Below, one piece after another: positions 36,331-48,901 of a stretch of DNA of 64,000 bases (positions are counted from its first letter, which is position 1; the number at the start of each line of letters is the position of its first letter). The position numbers and the translations under genes were made by a program. The notes below the pieces were generated by a model. The model was not told where the DNA came from. It made no database searches and was given only the letters and a program-made list of their open reading frames with translations. The stretch comes from Sisyra terminalis (Eukaryota > Arthropoda > Insecta > Neuroptera > Sisyridae): NCBI GenBank assembly GCA_958496175.1, contig OY292275.1, forward strand, positions 22,607,001 to 22,671,000, written 5' to 3'.

Positions 36331-36530
36331 CCGTGCTTCTCAAACTTTTTCATACCACGCCCCTTAAATCAAAAAAAAAATCCATGGCTTCTCTTCCCAA
36401 AAATTTTAGACTTTAGTGACCAACAGTAGGTACTTATATTATACACCATTAATTAATATTATAGATATACTTCGTGGGTGGGGGACCAGGATCTCCGAGG
36501 GGGTTGCGTCCCCTGATTTGAGAAGAACTG
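36331..36530. mobile_element. hAT-type MITE, family hAT-M3
   Basis: Left end CCGTGCTTCTCAAACTTTTT. Right end, reverse-complemented, CAGTTCTTCTCAAATCAGGG. Flanking 8-mers ATTAAAAC and ATTTAATC agree at 6 of 8 positions. Interior: an AT-rich core, then GTGGGTGGGGGACC and GAGGGGGTTGCGTCCCC. Confidence 0.75.
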
Positions 36531-36955
36531 ATTTAATCAAAGGGCTGTGTTTACTTATTAGTAGGTTCCTAGGAAAAACTTGATGAGGACTTATCGTTCG
36601 CAAACCATTTTGAATATATATTTGAAGAATTTTATAATTTGTTAAGCAGTCATAAAATAATTCAAAGATGCACTAATGGTTATTATTTGGCAGAGCATCG
36701 TAAAAAATGTCAAAAAATGAATTATCTCGAAGATGTATGATTAATTTTTTTTTCAAAAAAATTTAACAACTTCTTGTTGTAAACTTCTTGTAGTAGGATC
36801 AAATTCTTCGTAACTTATGATAAAGGAAATATTGCTTAGTGGTTGATAATTAAAATTAAAATTTAAATCCCTAAAATTTGAAAAAAAATCTAATAAAAGA
36901 ACAAAAATTGCGCATAGAATGGAAATACTCGAAACGGTTATCTTTAGATATTCTC
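36531..36955. other. AT-rich non-coding DNA
   Basis: Nothing recognised. Confidence 0.5.
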
Positions 36956-37158
36956 AAGGCCGGTATCCTTACAACTATCTATGTAGTGACATATACTTTC
37001 CAGATAAAGTTTTATCCGGAAGGTAAAGAAAATATGCGTATTTTCTCCTAAGAACAATAATATGTATAGGACTTATCTCACAGATAAATATTTATCCTTT
37101 AAATTGCAATCTTAAGGATATAGTCTATCTATTCATGAGTGAAAATATCGACCCTTAA
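36956..37158. mobile_element. Palindrome-containing MITE, family M3, most complete copy
   Basis: Inverted ends AAGGCCGGTATCC (left) and, reverse-complemented, AAGGGTCGATATTTTC (right), with TTAA at the right edge (37155-37158). Inner features are CCAGATAAAGTTTTATCCGG and ATATGCGTATTTTCTCC. Two other copies lie at 26741 and 35464. Confidence 0.7.
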
Positions 37159-37236
37159 TTGTACTTTTATGTTTAAGTATCTATCTTGTGATTTCACATT
37201 AAATTCTACTATAATTATTGTTGAAATTAAAATTGT

Positions 37237-37368
37237 TGTCTTTTTTTATTTGCCGTTGCTTTATAATTACCAAACTTTTTAGCGAGTCTGGGGTTAATAA
37301 AAATCCAAGATTCGAACCCCACCACTACCAATTTTGGAGCGGCTATCTTGATCACTCGGCCACTATTC
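37237..37368 (-). mobile_element. SINE-1 copy with internal deletion
   Basis: Minus strand, top-strand reading: 3' part TTTTTAGCGAGTCTGGGG, B-box region GATTCGAACCCC (37308-37320), TTTTGGAGCGG, and the A-box side ATCTTGATCACTCGGCCACT. The 'GAGAAATATCGAAAATTTG' segment present in other copies is missing, giving a shorter element. Confidence 0.7.
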
Positions 37369-37371
37369 GAC

Positions 37372-40005
37372 TTGTTGATATTATTTATTATAAATGCGTT
37401 CAATGAAAGCAGCAGAAAACTTAAATTGAAATGAGGTTTTAAGGATACATGATAAAAGTAATTGAAACAATTTATAACACAATTTATATCCAATGTGGGA
37501 CCAGGAAAATGGTTTTTGTTCCATTGGGATCCAACGTAGGACTCGAATAAATGAGAGACAAAAGTAAGTGCGATAAGCAAAACACCACATTACAACTCAC
37601 CCAAAAAAAGAGATATCCAAAAAAAATAGTATCTGGTATATTTTTTTCTATTTCGTCGACCAACTTTATTAAATATAGGAAATCCTTTCCTCAGCAAGTT
37701 TGATTGAAAGCTCTAGAAAAATATTTCATGAGGATGAATCAGGACAGTTGTATTTGGATTCAAGTGTGATAATAACCTTTTTGTACAGAGCCATAAAAGA
37801 CATTAGAGTTTCATTTAAAATATGTATGTACAATATACATATATTGAAAAGCATATTCGAATCTAATGCTTAATTTTCTCGAAACGTGTGGCTCTAAGTA
37901 TTCGTAGATACACTGAAATGTCTTTAAATAAATCTATAAAAATACTTTTCATGTCGTCTCATTTACAGAAATATGCGTTCAAACATTTCGAGAAAAAGAT
38001 AGATGAATCCCCCCAGTAACTTTATCTATTTACGTTGCGTTATTTAAATTAGGTTCTATTTATATTTGGATTGTATTTAACGCTTGCATTGCTGAGTGCA
38101 TCATCATCACAACAAAAGAAAGTAAAAGTTTAAAGAACCTGTTTTCTAATCTAATTCGAGTTCGTTTTTTATGGCCTGTATATTGTGAACGATTGCATCA
38201 CGTTTAGAGAGACGTCTCTCCTAAACGATAGCGTTTTTTATTTTGTGCTTCGATTCATTCGAAACTTTCATTCGAATATGAATGTAGAATGGATTGTCAT
38301 AAATAATTAATGGAATCAATGAAATAATCGTTAACTTTACAAGTTTATGAACGATTAATGTTTCACTCAATGCAAATTTATTTGCGGCAAATTATTTAAA
38401 GCGTGCGAAGGTCGAGCAATTTTTTGAAATTGCACGTGTTGTCTTTTTTTGTTCAAGTGCGACTATTTTATTTTACTATTGAATTAATAGGTCAAGTTGT
38501 TAAAGTCAAAATATTGGAATAGTTCAAGTATAAATATAAACGACAGAGTCATTTTGATACACATATCCAAGAATCCCCTTAAGGTTATCCTTATCTTGTA
38601 TTAAGATATTTTACTGAACTCAAAAGGTACTTTGACATTCACCCAAATATTAACAGAATAATCATTTAATTTATTACTGCTTTTTACGATATATGATATT
38701 AGCCAAATATTAAATAATTCGTTAAAAACGATAAACTTTTTTAATAATAATTGGATAATAAATGCATTATTTAATTAATTATATCTTTATTGATTTTACA
38801 ATTCGTACATTAAATTTCTTATTTGGAGCTAGGATCAATGGACAGGGGAAACAATTAATGAAATAACTCACCTAAAATATTAAGTCTTAGCATAAAGAAA
38901 GAGCAGGGATCAATAGAATGTGCAATTTTTTAAAACCACAACACTTACCATACTTGATATGGGCGTAAAAGAATTGTAAACACTCGTCACTTAAATATTA
39001 AGCCATTTTAAATTTGTCGGATTGGAAACAACTTGACTTTCCGATATAACAATAGGCATGTATATATTTAATATAAGTATTATTTATGTTTAAAAATTAA
39101 CTTAAAGTTTAAGTTTCACGTGATTAAACATGTGTGTTTAAATGTTGAAATTTTAACAGCTGCGTATACCGTGTTCTCATGTCAGCATAACAAATAATCT
39201 AAGGAAGATTTCTGTTCTTCTATTTTCTATAAATTCTAGCTTTTTAGTATTGAAATATAGTCTGATAATATCAGACCAAAAAGGTTAGTATCTTAAAACA
39301 GTGGTTCTACCGAATAACACGAAAGAATTTGATCATCTAGTTAAAATTGGGGAAGCAAAAATAAAATTCAATGTTTGAATTGCGTGAATCTCATAATGAA
39401 AATCAACAGAATTGATTTGGAATTAAATTTTTGGGAAAGAAGCAAAAGATATTGGAAAAAGAGTTTCTTTTGGAAAGAGAAAATGTTTTGATCCCAGAAT
39501 CTTTGAATTTGATCTATCGCTATTGTTATAACGCAATTTTGTAAGAAGACATCTATATCTAGATGGATAGAGAACCAAAATAAAAAGATCAATTTGAAAC
39601 TTCTTCTAATGAATTACCTCATTTATGATACATACTTTGACGGTTTGACTATCCTTTAAAAAAGGAACCGGAACGTCATTCACGTTTGATTTATCGCACT
39701 GGGTACTTAAATTCTAGCGACTTTCGTAGAATTCGTTTTCAAGCGCTATGGTACCTACTTCGTACTACATTTTCAAAGTTAGCTTACTTACAATTAGTTT
39801 GGTAGTTCAATATTACTGGTCTATTTTAAAAAAATAAACAAAGCCATGATCGGTAAAACGACGTAGCATTATTCTGCGCAATATAAAATTCATAAATTGG
39901 AGATTGCACTCAGACCAATAATTTGAACTGGACTTTATCTATTATGATTCCAACATAAATAATCCGTTTTATTTGTGTATTTTTTAAATTTAGATGGAGA
40001 TTCCG
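37372..40005. other. AT-rich non-coding DNA
   Basis: No gene. Minus-strand frames at 37227-37590 overlap the SINE and its flank without domain features. About 38090-38450 is slightly less AT-rich with ATTCGAA-type repeats. Confidence 0.45.
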
Positions 40006-40245
40006 CAGATAAGGTTATTTATGTCTCAACACTGCAGCGTCAGGACTAATTTGGTTTCCTGGGTATCTACCTATTTCACCTAGTTGAGGCCGCGTAGCTG
40101 GGCGGACTTTTTCGTCGACGTTTTTCGACTTTTCCGGTTTTAGGATTTCCCTGGTTCCTTATGTTCCCGTTTAATCAAAACGCTGTGTCCCACAGAAGTA
40201 ACTTCATCCTCTGTCTGGCAAAATCTGCATTATGGATCACCCACT
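40006..40245 (-). pseudogene. LINE ORF C-terminal fragment with CRFC motif
   Basis: The minus strand near 40235-40180 reads CRFCQTEDEVTSVGHSVLI. This matches the C-x2-C...E-x-E...H motif after the RT domain in several insect LINE clades, where a final Cys normally follows; it is not seen here. Downstream the frame gives VRPATRPQLGEIGRYPGNQ, like the 'LG......L......F' C-terminus of the same proteins. Frameshifts are needed, so it is dead. The region is also GC-richer than its flanks. Confidence 0.55.
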
Positions 40246-43200
40246 TCGTAATTTAAAATGGAACTCTTATGTTGTTTTCCTTAAATAAAACTTATTTATA
40301 TGAATAATATATTTTAATGAATAAACATGTTGTTATTGATTTTTAAAATGTCGGGTTAAAAAAATATTTTTTACAGATCCAAAATTTATGCATATTTGTA
40401 TATATTTTGGGATCTTTCGAGTTATTAAAACTGTGAACTTTTGATCGTAAGCAAACATGCTACACTCATTAATGTCGATACGTAAAATATTTTAGATCTC
40501 TAAAAGCACTGTAAGTTTTAAATTCGTTGGTGTCTAAAAGCAAAAAATAAGATAAAACTCTTATTCTCAAAGTATGTTTGAAAAACTTTGTCTATTTCAT
40601 GAAATGAGCTGTTTTACAGATTGGATGAAAATAAAAGTATCGACTCTTTCCATTTTATCGAATTGTCTAAAAGAAAATAAAAGAAAACCGGCCATAAGGC
40701 AAGGACGAAGATCATAACTGAAAAATATCCGATAACGATAGTAAGAACATTAAATCCTTTTTCTAAATGGTTCTCAGATCGCCAATCTACCAGAACAGGG
40801 ACTTACCTTGAGGAAGAAAAAGAATTTGTTAGATGATTTAATGACTGTAAGTATTAACTGATTATATATCTATAGCGATTAAGAAGAAATATTTTTATAT
40901 AAGTACCTACATATTTTTATTTGAAAATTATAATGGTTGGCGAATCCATATGAGTATATAATATGATCTTTTTATTTGGATTGGCTTGCATGAAAGCTAT
41001 AATATTATTAATGTAAAATTAATGAAGGTATTCCATATTTTTCCTTTCAAATAAAATGTAAAATTATTTAATTCAATTTTATATTTAAGTACCTACGACT
41101 AAAATAAAATTAAGAAATTTTACTTGCATTAAACATTACAATTTTCCTCATCTACCTACAACATTGATGTAAGAATTCTGCAATGGAAAATAATTTCCTT
41201 TACAATAAAGATTTGGCTAATCTATGTTTGATGACATTTTTATTGGCGATTGCACCGTTTTTAATATGAATTATAAAATATCGTAGGTTTATTTTACGAT
41301 CTTACATTACTAAAATTGGCCAAATCTAGTTTGAATCATCAGGGCATCTATTGAAATCACGTAGGCATATAATTAGTGGTAATTTATTCTTAATTTTCAC
41401 TTACAGATTTTACAATTGATACGCTAGTAAAAGTTTTCGATGAAGTTTATAAATTTGTATTTATTTTAGTCGGTTAAAGTCTCGTTTGTGGTTAACATTG
41501 TGGTTGAATCATTACCGGTATAATCAGGTTTCAATAAAGACAAAAAATCTTAGTTCGATAGCCTTAGGCAAATGTCAATGTCATGCCCAGAAGCTTTTTA
41601 GATTTAAGGGTGGAAATGCAAAGCAAAACTTTTATTTACCACTTTATTTAGTTCTAATTTTGCACTATTAGATTTAAGATTATTTTTTAGTATCAACAAA
41701 TATTTTTACTCAAATCAAAATAAAATAATATTCTTTAAGTGCTTTTTTTCTTCTTCCAAAAATCAAGGAACATTATCATCCATAAAATAATTTTCTAAGA
41801 GTAATATTTTGAAAACAATTTTTCGAAAATCGTAAAAAATTCCTAAGCTAGCTGAAATTATTACTTATTTATACTGCACGCACAAGTACAAACTATGTGC
41901 ATACTTTTAGGAAGTGTTCTTCTGACCTCGGCAAATTTTCAATACCGTACAAATGTTATCTTTATTCTTGAATTCCAGCAAAACAAGAATTTCTTATCGA
42001 ATTAACCTTTAAAACAAAAATCAAGCCCTTACCTAACACAATTTCTAAAGACCTTCAATTTTAAGAGTTGTTATATTATCTAAATACATATTTTCTTTTA
42101 AAATTCTAATCACCAAATTTAATTGTTTAAATTACCTACTAATTTTAAATCGAATTTTTATTTTTCGTTTCATGCTGGTCTTACAGTTCAAATCTTAAAA
42201 GTTTGAAGATTTCCAAAGAAAATTGAATAAAGATAAAACATTAAAACTTTTACTTCTTAGTAGAGAAACCAAAATTCCTAACCGAAAATTCCAAATAAAT
42301 AGTCGATAGTCTAAAACCCACTTCTTCCCCATTTTCAAAGCAATCGTTTATGGAATTACATATCTGATTTTTAGTGCCTCTTAGTGTAAAGACAAGGGTT
42401 CTCTAGGGACTTCTAAGACTTTTTTGTGTCGTTGGAACCATAAATGCCATGAAACAAAAGACTTATAAAGAGTTTCTAATTGGGATCAATGTTTTATGTT
42501 TCAAATCCATGGTTGACAATTAAATAACTAATAAACTATCATAGTCAATTTCAAAATTTGCTCCAACATATATAAGTTAGTTGTTCCTTATTTATTTGTA
42601 TATTTCTGAAAAAAATACGTTAGTTTTTAGATTTTTTTTTATAGAAAGCTATCAATAGATAAATAGCAAAATCTTTCATATTGTTTTCTATTATAGAAGG
42701 TACCAAAATTTTAAGATTTTTATTTGGTCACCTGTTGTTCTCAGTGAGCGTTGGTGCCTACTCTCCAAAATCACGATTGCCACTACAGTGTGCTCCTTGA
42801 TGGTTCTAAAAAAAGTTATTAAAATATTTAGCTACTTAACTAACGGTTACTATTAGTCATAATTCCAAAAATAGTAATATGCATGTTTTAGTAATAAAAT
42901 CAAATACCTGTAAGTAAATTTTCGATTAAATTGAAGGGGGATGGGAATGGTGACTAAAATTAGGACATAAGATAAATGATCAATTAAATTCAGAACAAAA
43001 TGGCATAAATTCGAAGTCAATTTTTATGAAGTTTTATTTATTTTTGAAGTGAAAACTTCTTTAGCATCGTTGTGATTTGAAATTTGATGAAACGGAAAAG
43101 CGTCAATAAAAAGAGACAAACACATAAACCTATAAGATTTAATGTGTGAAAGAATGAGATAGAAAACATTAAATGTTTCCACTGTTTCTATTGGTCTATT

Positions 43201-43300
43201 TATACTAGCGCACTGCACATAGCGCACTGTATATGCTGTACAGCAAACAAAAAAATGCTCTAGATATCTAGAAGTATTTGCCAGAGTCATCTACGTAACC
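40246..43300. other. AT-rich non-coding DNA
   Basis: Nothing recognised. The frames at 41486-41671 and 43024-43290 lack motifs. Confidence 0.45.
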
Positions 43301-43800
43301 ACGAATTTGGAGTGAACTAAGCAAAATGCAACAACACCTGTGTTGGAAGCGTTGTAATGAAATGACGTTGGTGTGAGAAACTGAAACCATCGAAGCAAGT
43401 GTTATACAAGCGCTCATTTGTGTAGGCTAGCGCTCATCGGCACTCAATTTCCAGTTGTTGTTTTCACTATAAAAACTTAGCCTACGTAGATGGCACTTCG
43501 TACGCCACACTAAATTTTCTTATTTCTATTTCATGCCATATGCCATATGCACGGTCTATCCATTTATACATATCAATGATTTGGACCAAATTCGCTGAAA
43601 TGAAATGGCACTTAGATAAGATTTCCGAATTAATTTGGGGGTGAGGGGAATTTAAACATAAGTCCTCTATACTACACTTCTGTGTATCTGCCCAGTGTTC
43701 CAATATTGGAACATTTAGAAATTTTACCCCCATTCCATAATGCATGACGCAATAAAAGTTTAGAGTGTACCAGTGTTCCAAATAAGGATCATCTTGTAAG
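43301..43800. repeat. Less AT-rich block with internal repeats, class unknown
   Basis: AGCGCTCAT occurs twice (about 43410 and 43430). CCAGTGTTCCAA occurs twice (43692-43703, 43770-43781), the first facing a partial inverted TTGGAAC. The minus-strand 99-codon frame at 43482-43781 is created by this block. It may be a decayed transposon or regulatory DNA about 0.8 kb upstream of the CpG-rich region. Confidence 0.3.
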
Positions 43801-44499
43801 ACTCGTATTATACCAAAACGAATGAAAAAAAAAAAATAAAAAAAATATTATGTATCATATAGGTAACACTATGATTTGTTGACCTTATATTAAATTTAAA
43901 AAAAAATCGGGCAAAAATGGATTAAACTTGGTGTCAATGTTTCATAACTAAACCCCACAAATATCCTAATTTTGAAATTTTATATTCGTCTAATTATTTT
44001 GTAACTCACATTTTTGAAGGTTTCACTATTATTGAGTGTAACCTGCACACATGATTGATTTTTAAAATTTTTTTTTTACAAAATACTTACTCTATATATT
44101 TTAGACAATCAATGGATTACCACTGGGAACCAGTGGAAATACCCCTTAAATTAAATAAAATTTTTATGAAATTTTTAAATGATTAAGAAAAAGCTCGTAA
44201 AGGTCATTACTTTGGTAAGTGTATATACTCGTATATTTCCAGATCATTAAATGAATCTTAAAGAAATATTTTTTTCAATTTTTAAATTTGATAAGATTTA
44301 AGGTGTAATCCGTCTGATGATAAAGATTTATAATTTTTCAAAGTAAGTGATTATAATACGTTTGGTATGATTTCTTTTTTTTTATTAATTTTTATTTACA
44401 AATCTTATAATTATTTCAACGACAAACAAAATATGAAAGACAATAGGGAACAGACGATTTTATTACGATATTCTTTGATAATAATGATTCGATTGAGAT
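43801..44499. other. AT-rich non-coding DNA upstream of the CpG-rich region
   Basis: Nothing recognised apart from A/T homopolymer runs. Confidence 0.5.
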
Positions 44500-45620
44500 G
44501 GATGGGGTAATGGAGGCAAAGAAAGTAAGTCGTTGACGGCGGGTTGAGGCGGCGGGCGTGAGGCGGCTTTTTATGAGAGGTGGTTAGTCAGGGTGTGAGG
44601 GGGGCCGTTGGTATCGTGCCCCGGGTTCAGGAGCCGCTTTCAAGGACAAGGCCAACGTGAGGCGCGCACGCCCCGCCACTGAGCGCGCCACTCGCGGTCC
44701 CATGCTTCTACTATCACAGTTCATATCACCCTCGCTCTCCGAAAAGACACAAACACAAACTATATTCAGCTCAACTCTCTAAAAACACCTAAACCTCTCA
44801 ATACCGAGCACACATTATTATTCCACGATACGTCATCTAATCAACATCGTCGTACATGTATTGTACGAAACAGTTGAATTGCGCGCGCTCCCAATTGTTT
44901 TGATTTTCCAACATAGAGTAGTAAAACAATTGACAAACTGTTTAGAAACTTTTAAGTAGCGCGAATGTGCGTTATTTACATAGTAGGCTATGGCATATGT
45001 TTCTGGAAACTTTTTGAGTATTATGAAAATTTTGGCGTGTTCTTCCGGTTCAAGAATCAGTGATATTTGTGTACTTAATCGCACGGAATAAATGTTTAAA
45101 ATAATGTGTAAGTTAATGTGCAATAAGAAAAACGTTGTTGGTATAATGTCAACAAGAGTTTGTTGACATCGGCTTCAATGTGCAAGGTATAACGGGGTAG
45201 TGAGGTGTAGTGAAATAGCGAAAGCTCAGCAAAAAGCTTTGACCGTCTGAGACCTCTCTGCAGCTTGGTGCAGGAATAATCGTCCAGACGAGGGGAGCTT
45301 TTTTGTCTGTGGGGGTGATTGTATTGAAAGCTCGTATTCACTCCAAGTGTGTATCTATATTTAAAACATACGTAATACATAGGTACATTAAACTGCACAG
45401 GGGGTTGTAAACGCGTGCGCAAGTAATCGCAACCCTTGACTGTAGTGGCACAGAACTGCATACAACAATTTCACTTTCATCAGCGGCGCATTCTGAATAA
45501 GACAACCGTCGCGGCGCCAAACGCACCAAGTTGTCGGAATTTCTCACACAACAATCACATTTCGAAACTTCATATTTGCTATTCATTCACCAAACATAGC
45601 GAAAGTATTCACTGTTTATC
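44500..45620 (+). promoter_or_regulatory. CpG-rich promoter and 5' leader region upstream of the 46.3 kb exon
   Basis: GC content rises sharply against the AT-rich surroundings. I count about 20 CpG dinucleotides in 44521-44700, and a second GC-richer patch lies at about 45160-45560. It sits 0.7-1.8 kb upstream of the only convincing coding exon and on its 5' side, so the natural reading is core promoter plus transcribed leader. No unambiguous TATA box or initiator singles out a start site. Minus-strand open frames at 44833-45586 are by-products of the composition. Confidence 0.5.
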
Positions 45621-46304
45621 ATCCGAACTCATCCAAAACCATTTTTAACAATCTGGTTTAACCACTTTTTCTTTCATTTCGGAAAAAGTGTTCACCTACC
45701 TAATCTGGGACAACCGTGCAATATTTACCTTAAACATTTACATTTATTATATTTATATATTATTATCATTATTTTTATTATTATTATCATCTTTACGATT
45801 TTAAAATATCACGTTTATAATTTCTTTATTGTTATTTATTATTTTATCTCATTACATGCACATACTGTTGTTTTATCTTGAAGTTATTTAAATATTCTGT
45901 AAAGTGTGTTTCAAAGGAAAAAAAGCATAGTTTTTTTCTTTTCACTGAGATTAGAAAAGGAAACTGGTGTCTATTCAATTTACTTTCATCGGTAAATGAA
46001 AGTGGAATTAATTACAAAGTGTGTTTCTATAAACAATTGCATTTACTTTCGATTGAAGATAATAATTCATCAAAAGACATACTTGCAAATGCATCGGTCG
46101 TTAAATCAAACATCAACTCGTATTGTTCTTCTCATACTATGTGCAATAATAACATTAAGTGCTACTGTTAACGGAAAGGCGATTTATGAAATACCAATAA
46201 AAAAAGTTTGGATTTAAACTTGTGTGCGAGAAAAAAGATAAACAAATAAACTTTCATAAGGATTACGCAAACAGTTGGTTTGCAACGTTGCTTCGTTAAA
46301 TATA
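45621..46304 (+). other. Presumed 5' untranslated leader, with possible leader intron
   Basis: AT-rich DNA with TTA/ATT-type low complexity at about 45740-45860 lies between the CpG-rich block and the main ATG. Several short upstream ATGs occur. A pyrimidine-rich run ending in AG near 45945 could be a splice acceptor, but nothing confirms it. Whether this is continuous UTR or contains an intron cannot be decided from sequence alone. Confidence 0.35.
46089..46217 (+). other. Upstream ORF encoding a 42-residue signal-peptide-like peptide
   Basis: A 42-codon frame starts MHRSLNQTSTR, continues with a hydrophobic stretch IVLLILCAIITL and a small-residue region (SATVNG), and ends ...IPIKKVWI before a TAA. 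A basic N-region, hydrophobic core and small residues resemble a secretory signal peptide with only about 13 residues left after it. The ATG context is poor (C at -3). An in-frame ATG at 45996 would lengthen the frame. It ends 87 bases before the main ATG, so it would act as a uORF if transcribed. Hydrophobic reading of AT-rich DNA is common by chance, so this may have no meaning. Confidence 0.25.
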
Positions 46305-46572
46305 ATGCAACCGACAGTTATACCGACGACTGGCGAAACAGTCAAGGAATATCGTGTTGCTCCGGGAACTGCTGCTATTGTCTCATCAACGTCTTCGCCA
46401 CCGGGAACATCAATGCGTCCACCACCACCTCCACCACCCCCAAAACATCAACATCACCACAGGAATATGCATTCAATGCAGCAAAATTCGACTGCGGTCG
46501 AAATAAAACAGGAGCGAAGTTCTCATCACCATCCCGGTCATGAAGAACCTTCCAGTTCAATTCCCGATCTAG
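46305..46572 (+). CDS. 5' coding exon of an unidentified, probably nuclear regulatory protein
   Basis: The exon encodes 89 residues plus one base. It starts at the ATG at 46305, which has A at -3 and is the first ATG after an in-frame TAA at 46257-46259. It ends at a textbook donor, AG|GTATGT, with the intron starting at 46573. Read through, the frame stops six codons later, as expected for intron. The protein starts MQPTVIPTTGETVKEYR. A Ser/Thr/Pro stretch follows, then eight prolines (about residues 39-46), a His-rich patch, a Met/Gln patch and a second His patch. VEIKQE (about residues 65-70) contains the sumoylation consensus psi-K-x-E. There is no signal peptide or membrane segment. Homopolymer runs plus a SUMO motif are typical of N-termini of insect transcription factors and cofactors; that reading is inference. 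I do not recognise the protein. A zinc-finger regulator such as crooked legs is one weak possibility. Confidence 0.75.
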
Positions 46573-48897
46573 GTATGTTTTATTTCGATTAAAATAAATC
46601 AACAAATTAATCTGCGCCTCTAAATTTGAATATAGAGAAAAAGAATAATCAGCATTAAGAGAATATGAAGTATATAAAAATCGTTTTTTTTTTTCTGGTA
46701 TTATGAACGCAAAAATATTCATGAGTCAGCTATTAAGAGAATTACACGACATTCAAATAGCTATTTTTAAATAAATATGGGTCATAATGATCTTGATGAA
46801 AGAAAAAAAAAACAAAATTACAATTATGTGATAAGTTTTTGGGCGGTAAACTTGAAAATGCGAATAGCAGCAACCTTCGAGAACAAAACTATTATTGACA
46901 AATCCGTTATCGATTCTCCCACTATTCATTGTAAAAAATTTCAAGGCAATTACTTTCTTCCGGAAAAACTTGAAATTTTATCACAATTTAATCGTTAAGT
47001 ATCAGATAAAATTCCTATAGTGAATGTTAAATGTGAGAGTTAATCACATTTTAAGGTCGTGAAATAATTTGTAAAAAAATTTCCCTTTCTATCTAACGTT
47101 AGAGTCTAGAAAAAAAACCTTTTCCATTATGTAGTTTATAACCGTAACAATTTTGTATTAATCAGTGAATTCAAACTCTTATTAGAAAGTTTATGAATAT
47201 AACCAAAGTTTTCACTAAAGTTATACATACACCTATACTTAATTGAAGTGAGGTCTTAGAAGTTTCAAACTTGACCTAAATGTATTGCCTGTATAAACCT
47301 TCTCGTGGATAATCCATGATTTTAACTTTGATTTGATACAATGTATGGAAAATTTTCGACATAAATAACCACTAGTAGTCTAGTACAATGTCGTCTAAAT
47401 GGTATATCTATAATATACAGGTGACAATTTAATTAAAAATATGGAAAAAGATAAAATTATAAACTTTGGGAAATCGTATCTATAACCATATGCATAAAAT
47501 TCACTTTCAGCATCTCTCGCCTACCAAAAACTCATCCCTTTCGACTACATTTTATTAGGTAATTATATGCACAAATAAGATATTAACCATAGAAAGATTC
47601 AAACTCGGCCATGTGTGTAATTCTTACCCAATGATTATTATGATCTTGAACACGAACGGAAGTATTTAATAAAGTCAGAAAAATCACCACTCATTTGAAA
47701 ACCTTGTTCAGAATCATTCATATATTAAACACAAGAGGAGACTTGGAGTTTTATTGCTTTGATTAACAACTGTATTTAAGATGTCAATGTCCATTAATAG
47801 GGCAAATGCCTTCTGTTGGAAACGGTACAACTATTGCTCATTAGAAGAATTAACAACATTACATTCTATGTTTACTATTTTTTTTCATACAAAAAATGTA
47901 ATCTCGTGACATGGGAAAATAAATTAAACAGATTTATTCACATTAAGTAATTTGTATTTACTTTCGGCGTCTTTTAGAATCATTAATATGTAACAATCGT
48001 TGAATAATAAAGTAACGAAACATTTTTATTGATCTTTACGAGATTTTAATTTATAATTAATGTTGGTAATTATAATTTTATAAGGACTCTAATTTACTAG
48101 GAAAGCAATGAGCTATGATAGTCTTCGATTCCATTTTATCATGCTTCGGCTTGTGAGCTTATTAAGATTCTTTTAAAACAATCATCTAAAACTGGAATTC
48201 ATAACTTTAAAAACGTCGATTGAGATACTTTGTGGTAAACATTTTATCATTTTCTCATTGCCAAATTGAGTAATATTTTTGCACAATATATTTTGAGGAA
48301 CCTTCAAATTTGCTAAAGAAATTGATAAAGAATAAACACTTGGGTATTTGTTTAGGTTATTGCCTGATTATATTCTTTTTACTAGTTTTTCTTAGGGTAA
48401 AGGTCGTTAAGACTAGAACAGTTCATTCATCTTTTTAGCACATCTGGAATTCTGATTCTTATTGTTTCTTTTTTCTTGGGCTCCCCCAACTTCCTACTTG
48501 TAACATCCCATATCAGTTCGTTTCCTCTCAAAATACGATCCGTTTAAAATTTAATTAGCTTTACTCCTAGTCATCAATTAATAGTGATCGTTCTCTATTC
48601 TCATCTCAAAAAAATAGGTTTGATTACCCCCAATTTACATTTTCATTATTTTCTAAATTCACTAACTTTCTTTCTGATTTTTGTAAAGGGTTATTTTTTT
48701 TGACTCCTATAATTTTAAAGCTATAATTTCATCAAAGCTTTTTCCAGAGATTCAGCTTCAATTTTTTAGGCAAGAGATCCTTTTTGCTGATGATCGCAAG
48801 TTTCATCATGATTAGTTATTCTTTAATTTTACCGGTGATTGGTAAATTGTCCACCTTTCTATGTTATTCACAGATATAAAATACTTTTGGAAAGCTC
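46573..48897 (+). other. Start of a presumed long first intron; nothing else recognised
   Basis: AT-rich DNA follows the donor at 46573. The open frame at 46777-46998 has no recognisable domain and a composition like its surroundings, and the minus-strand frames here are shadows. No acceptor plus coding exon with convincing composition was seen up to 64000. Confidence 0.4.
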
Positions 48898-48901
48898 TTA
48901 A

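Noticed and set aside
45096..45586. Minus-strand frames of 121 and 82 codons
   Set aside because: Overlap the CpG-rich promoter/leader region; openness fits GC content and there is no recognisable protein feature.
46375..46722. Minus-strand 115-codon frame opposite the coding exon
   Set aside because: Shadow of the + strand exon, whose polyPro/His codons read as open frame in antisense.
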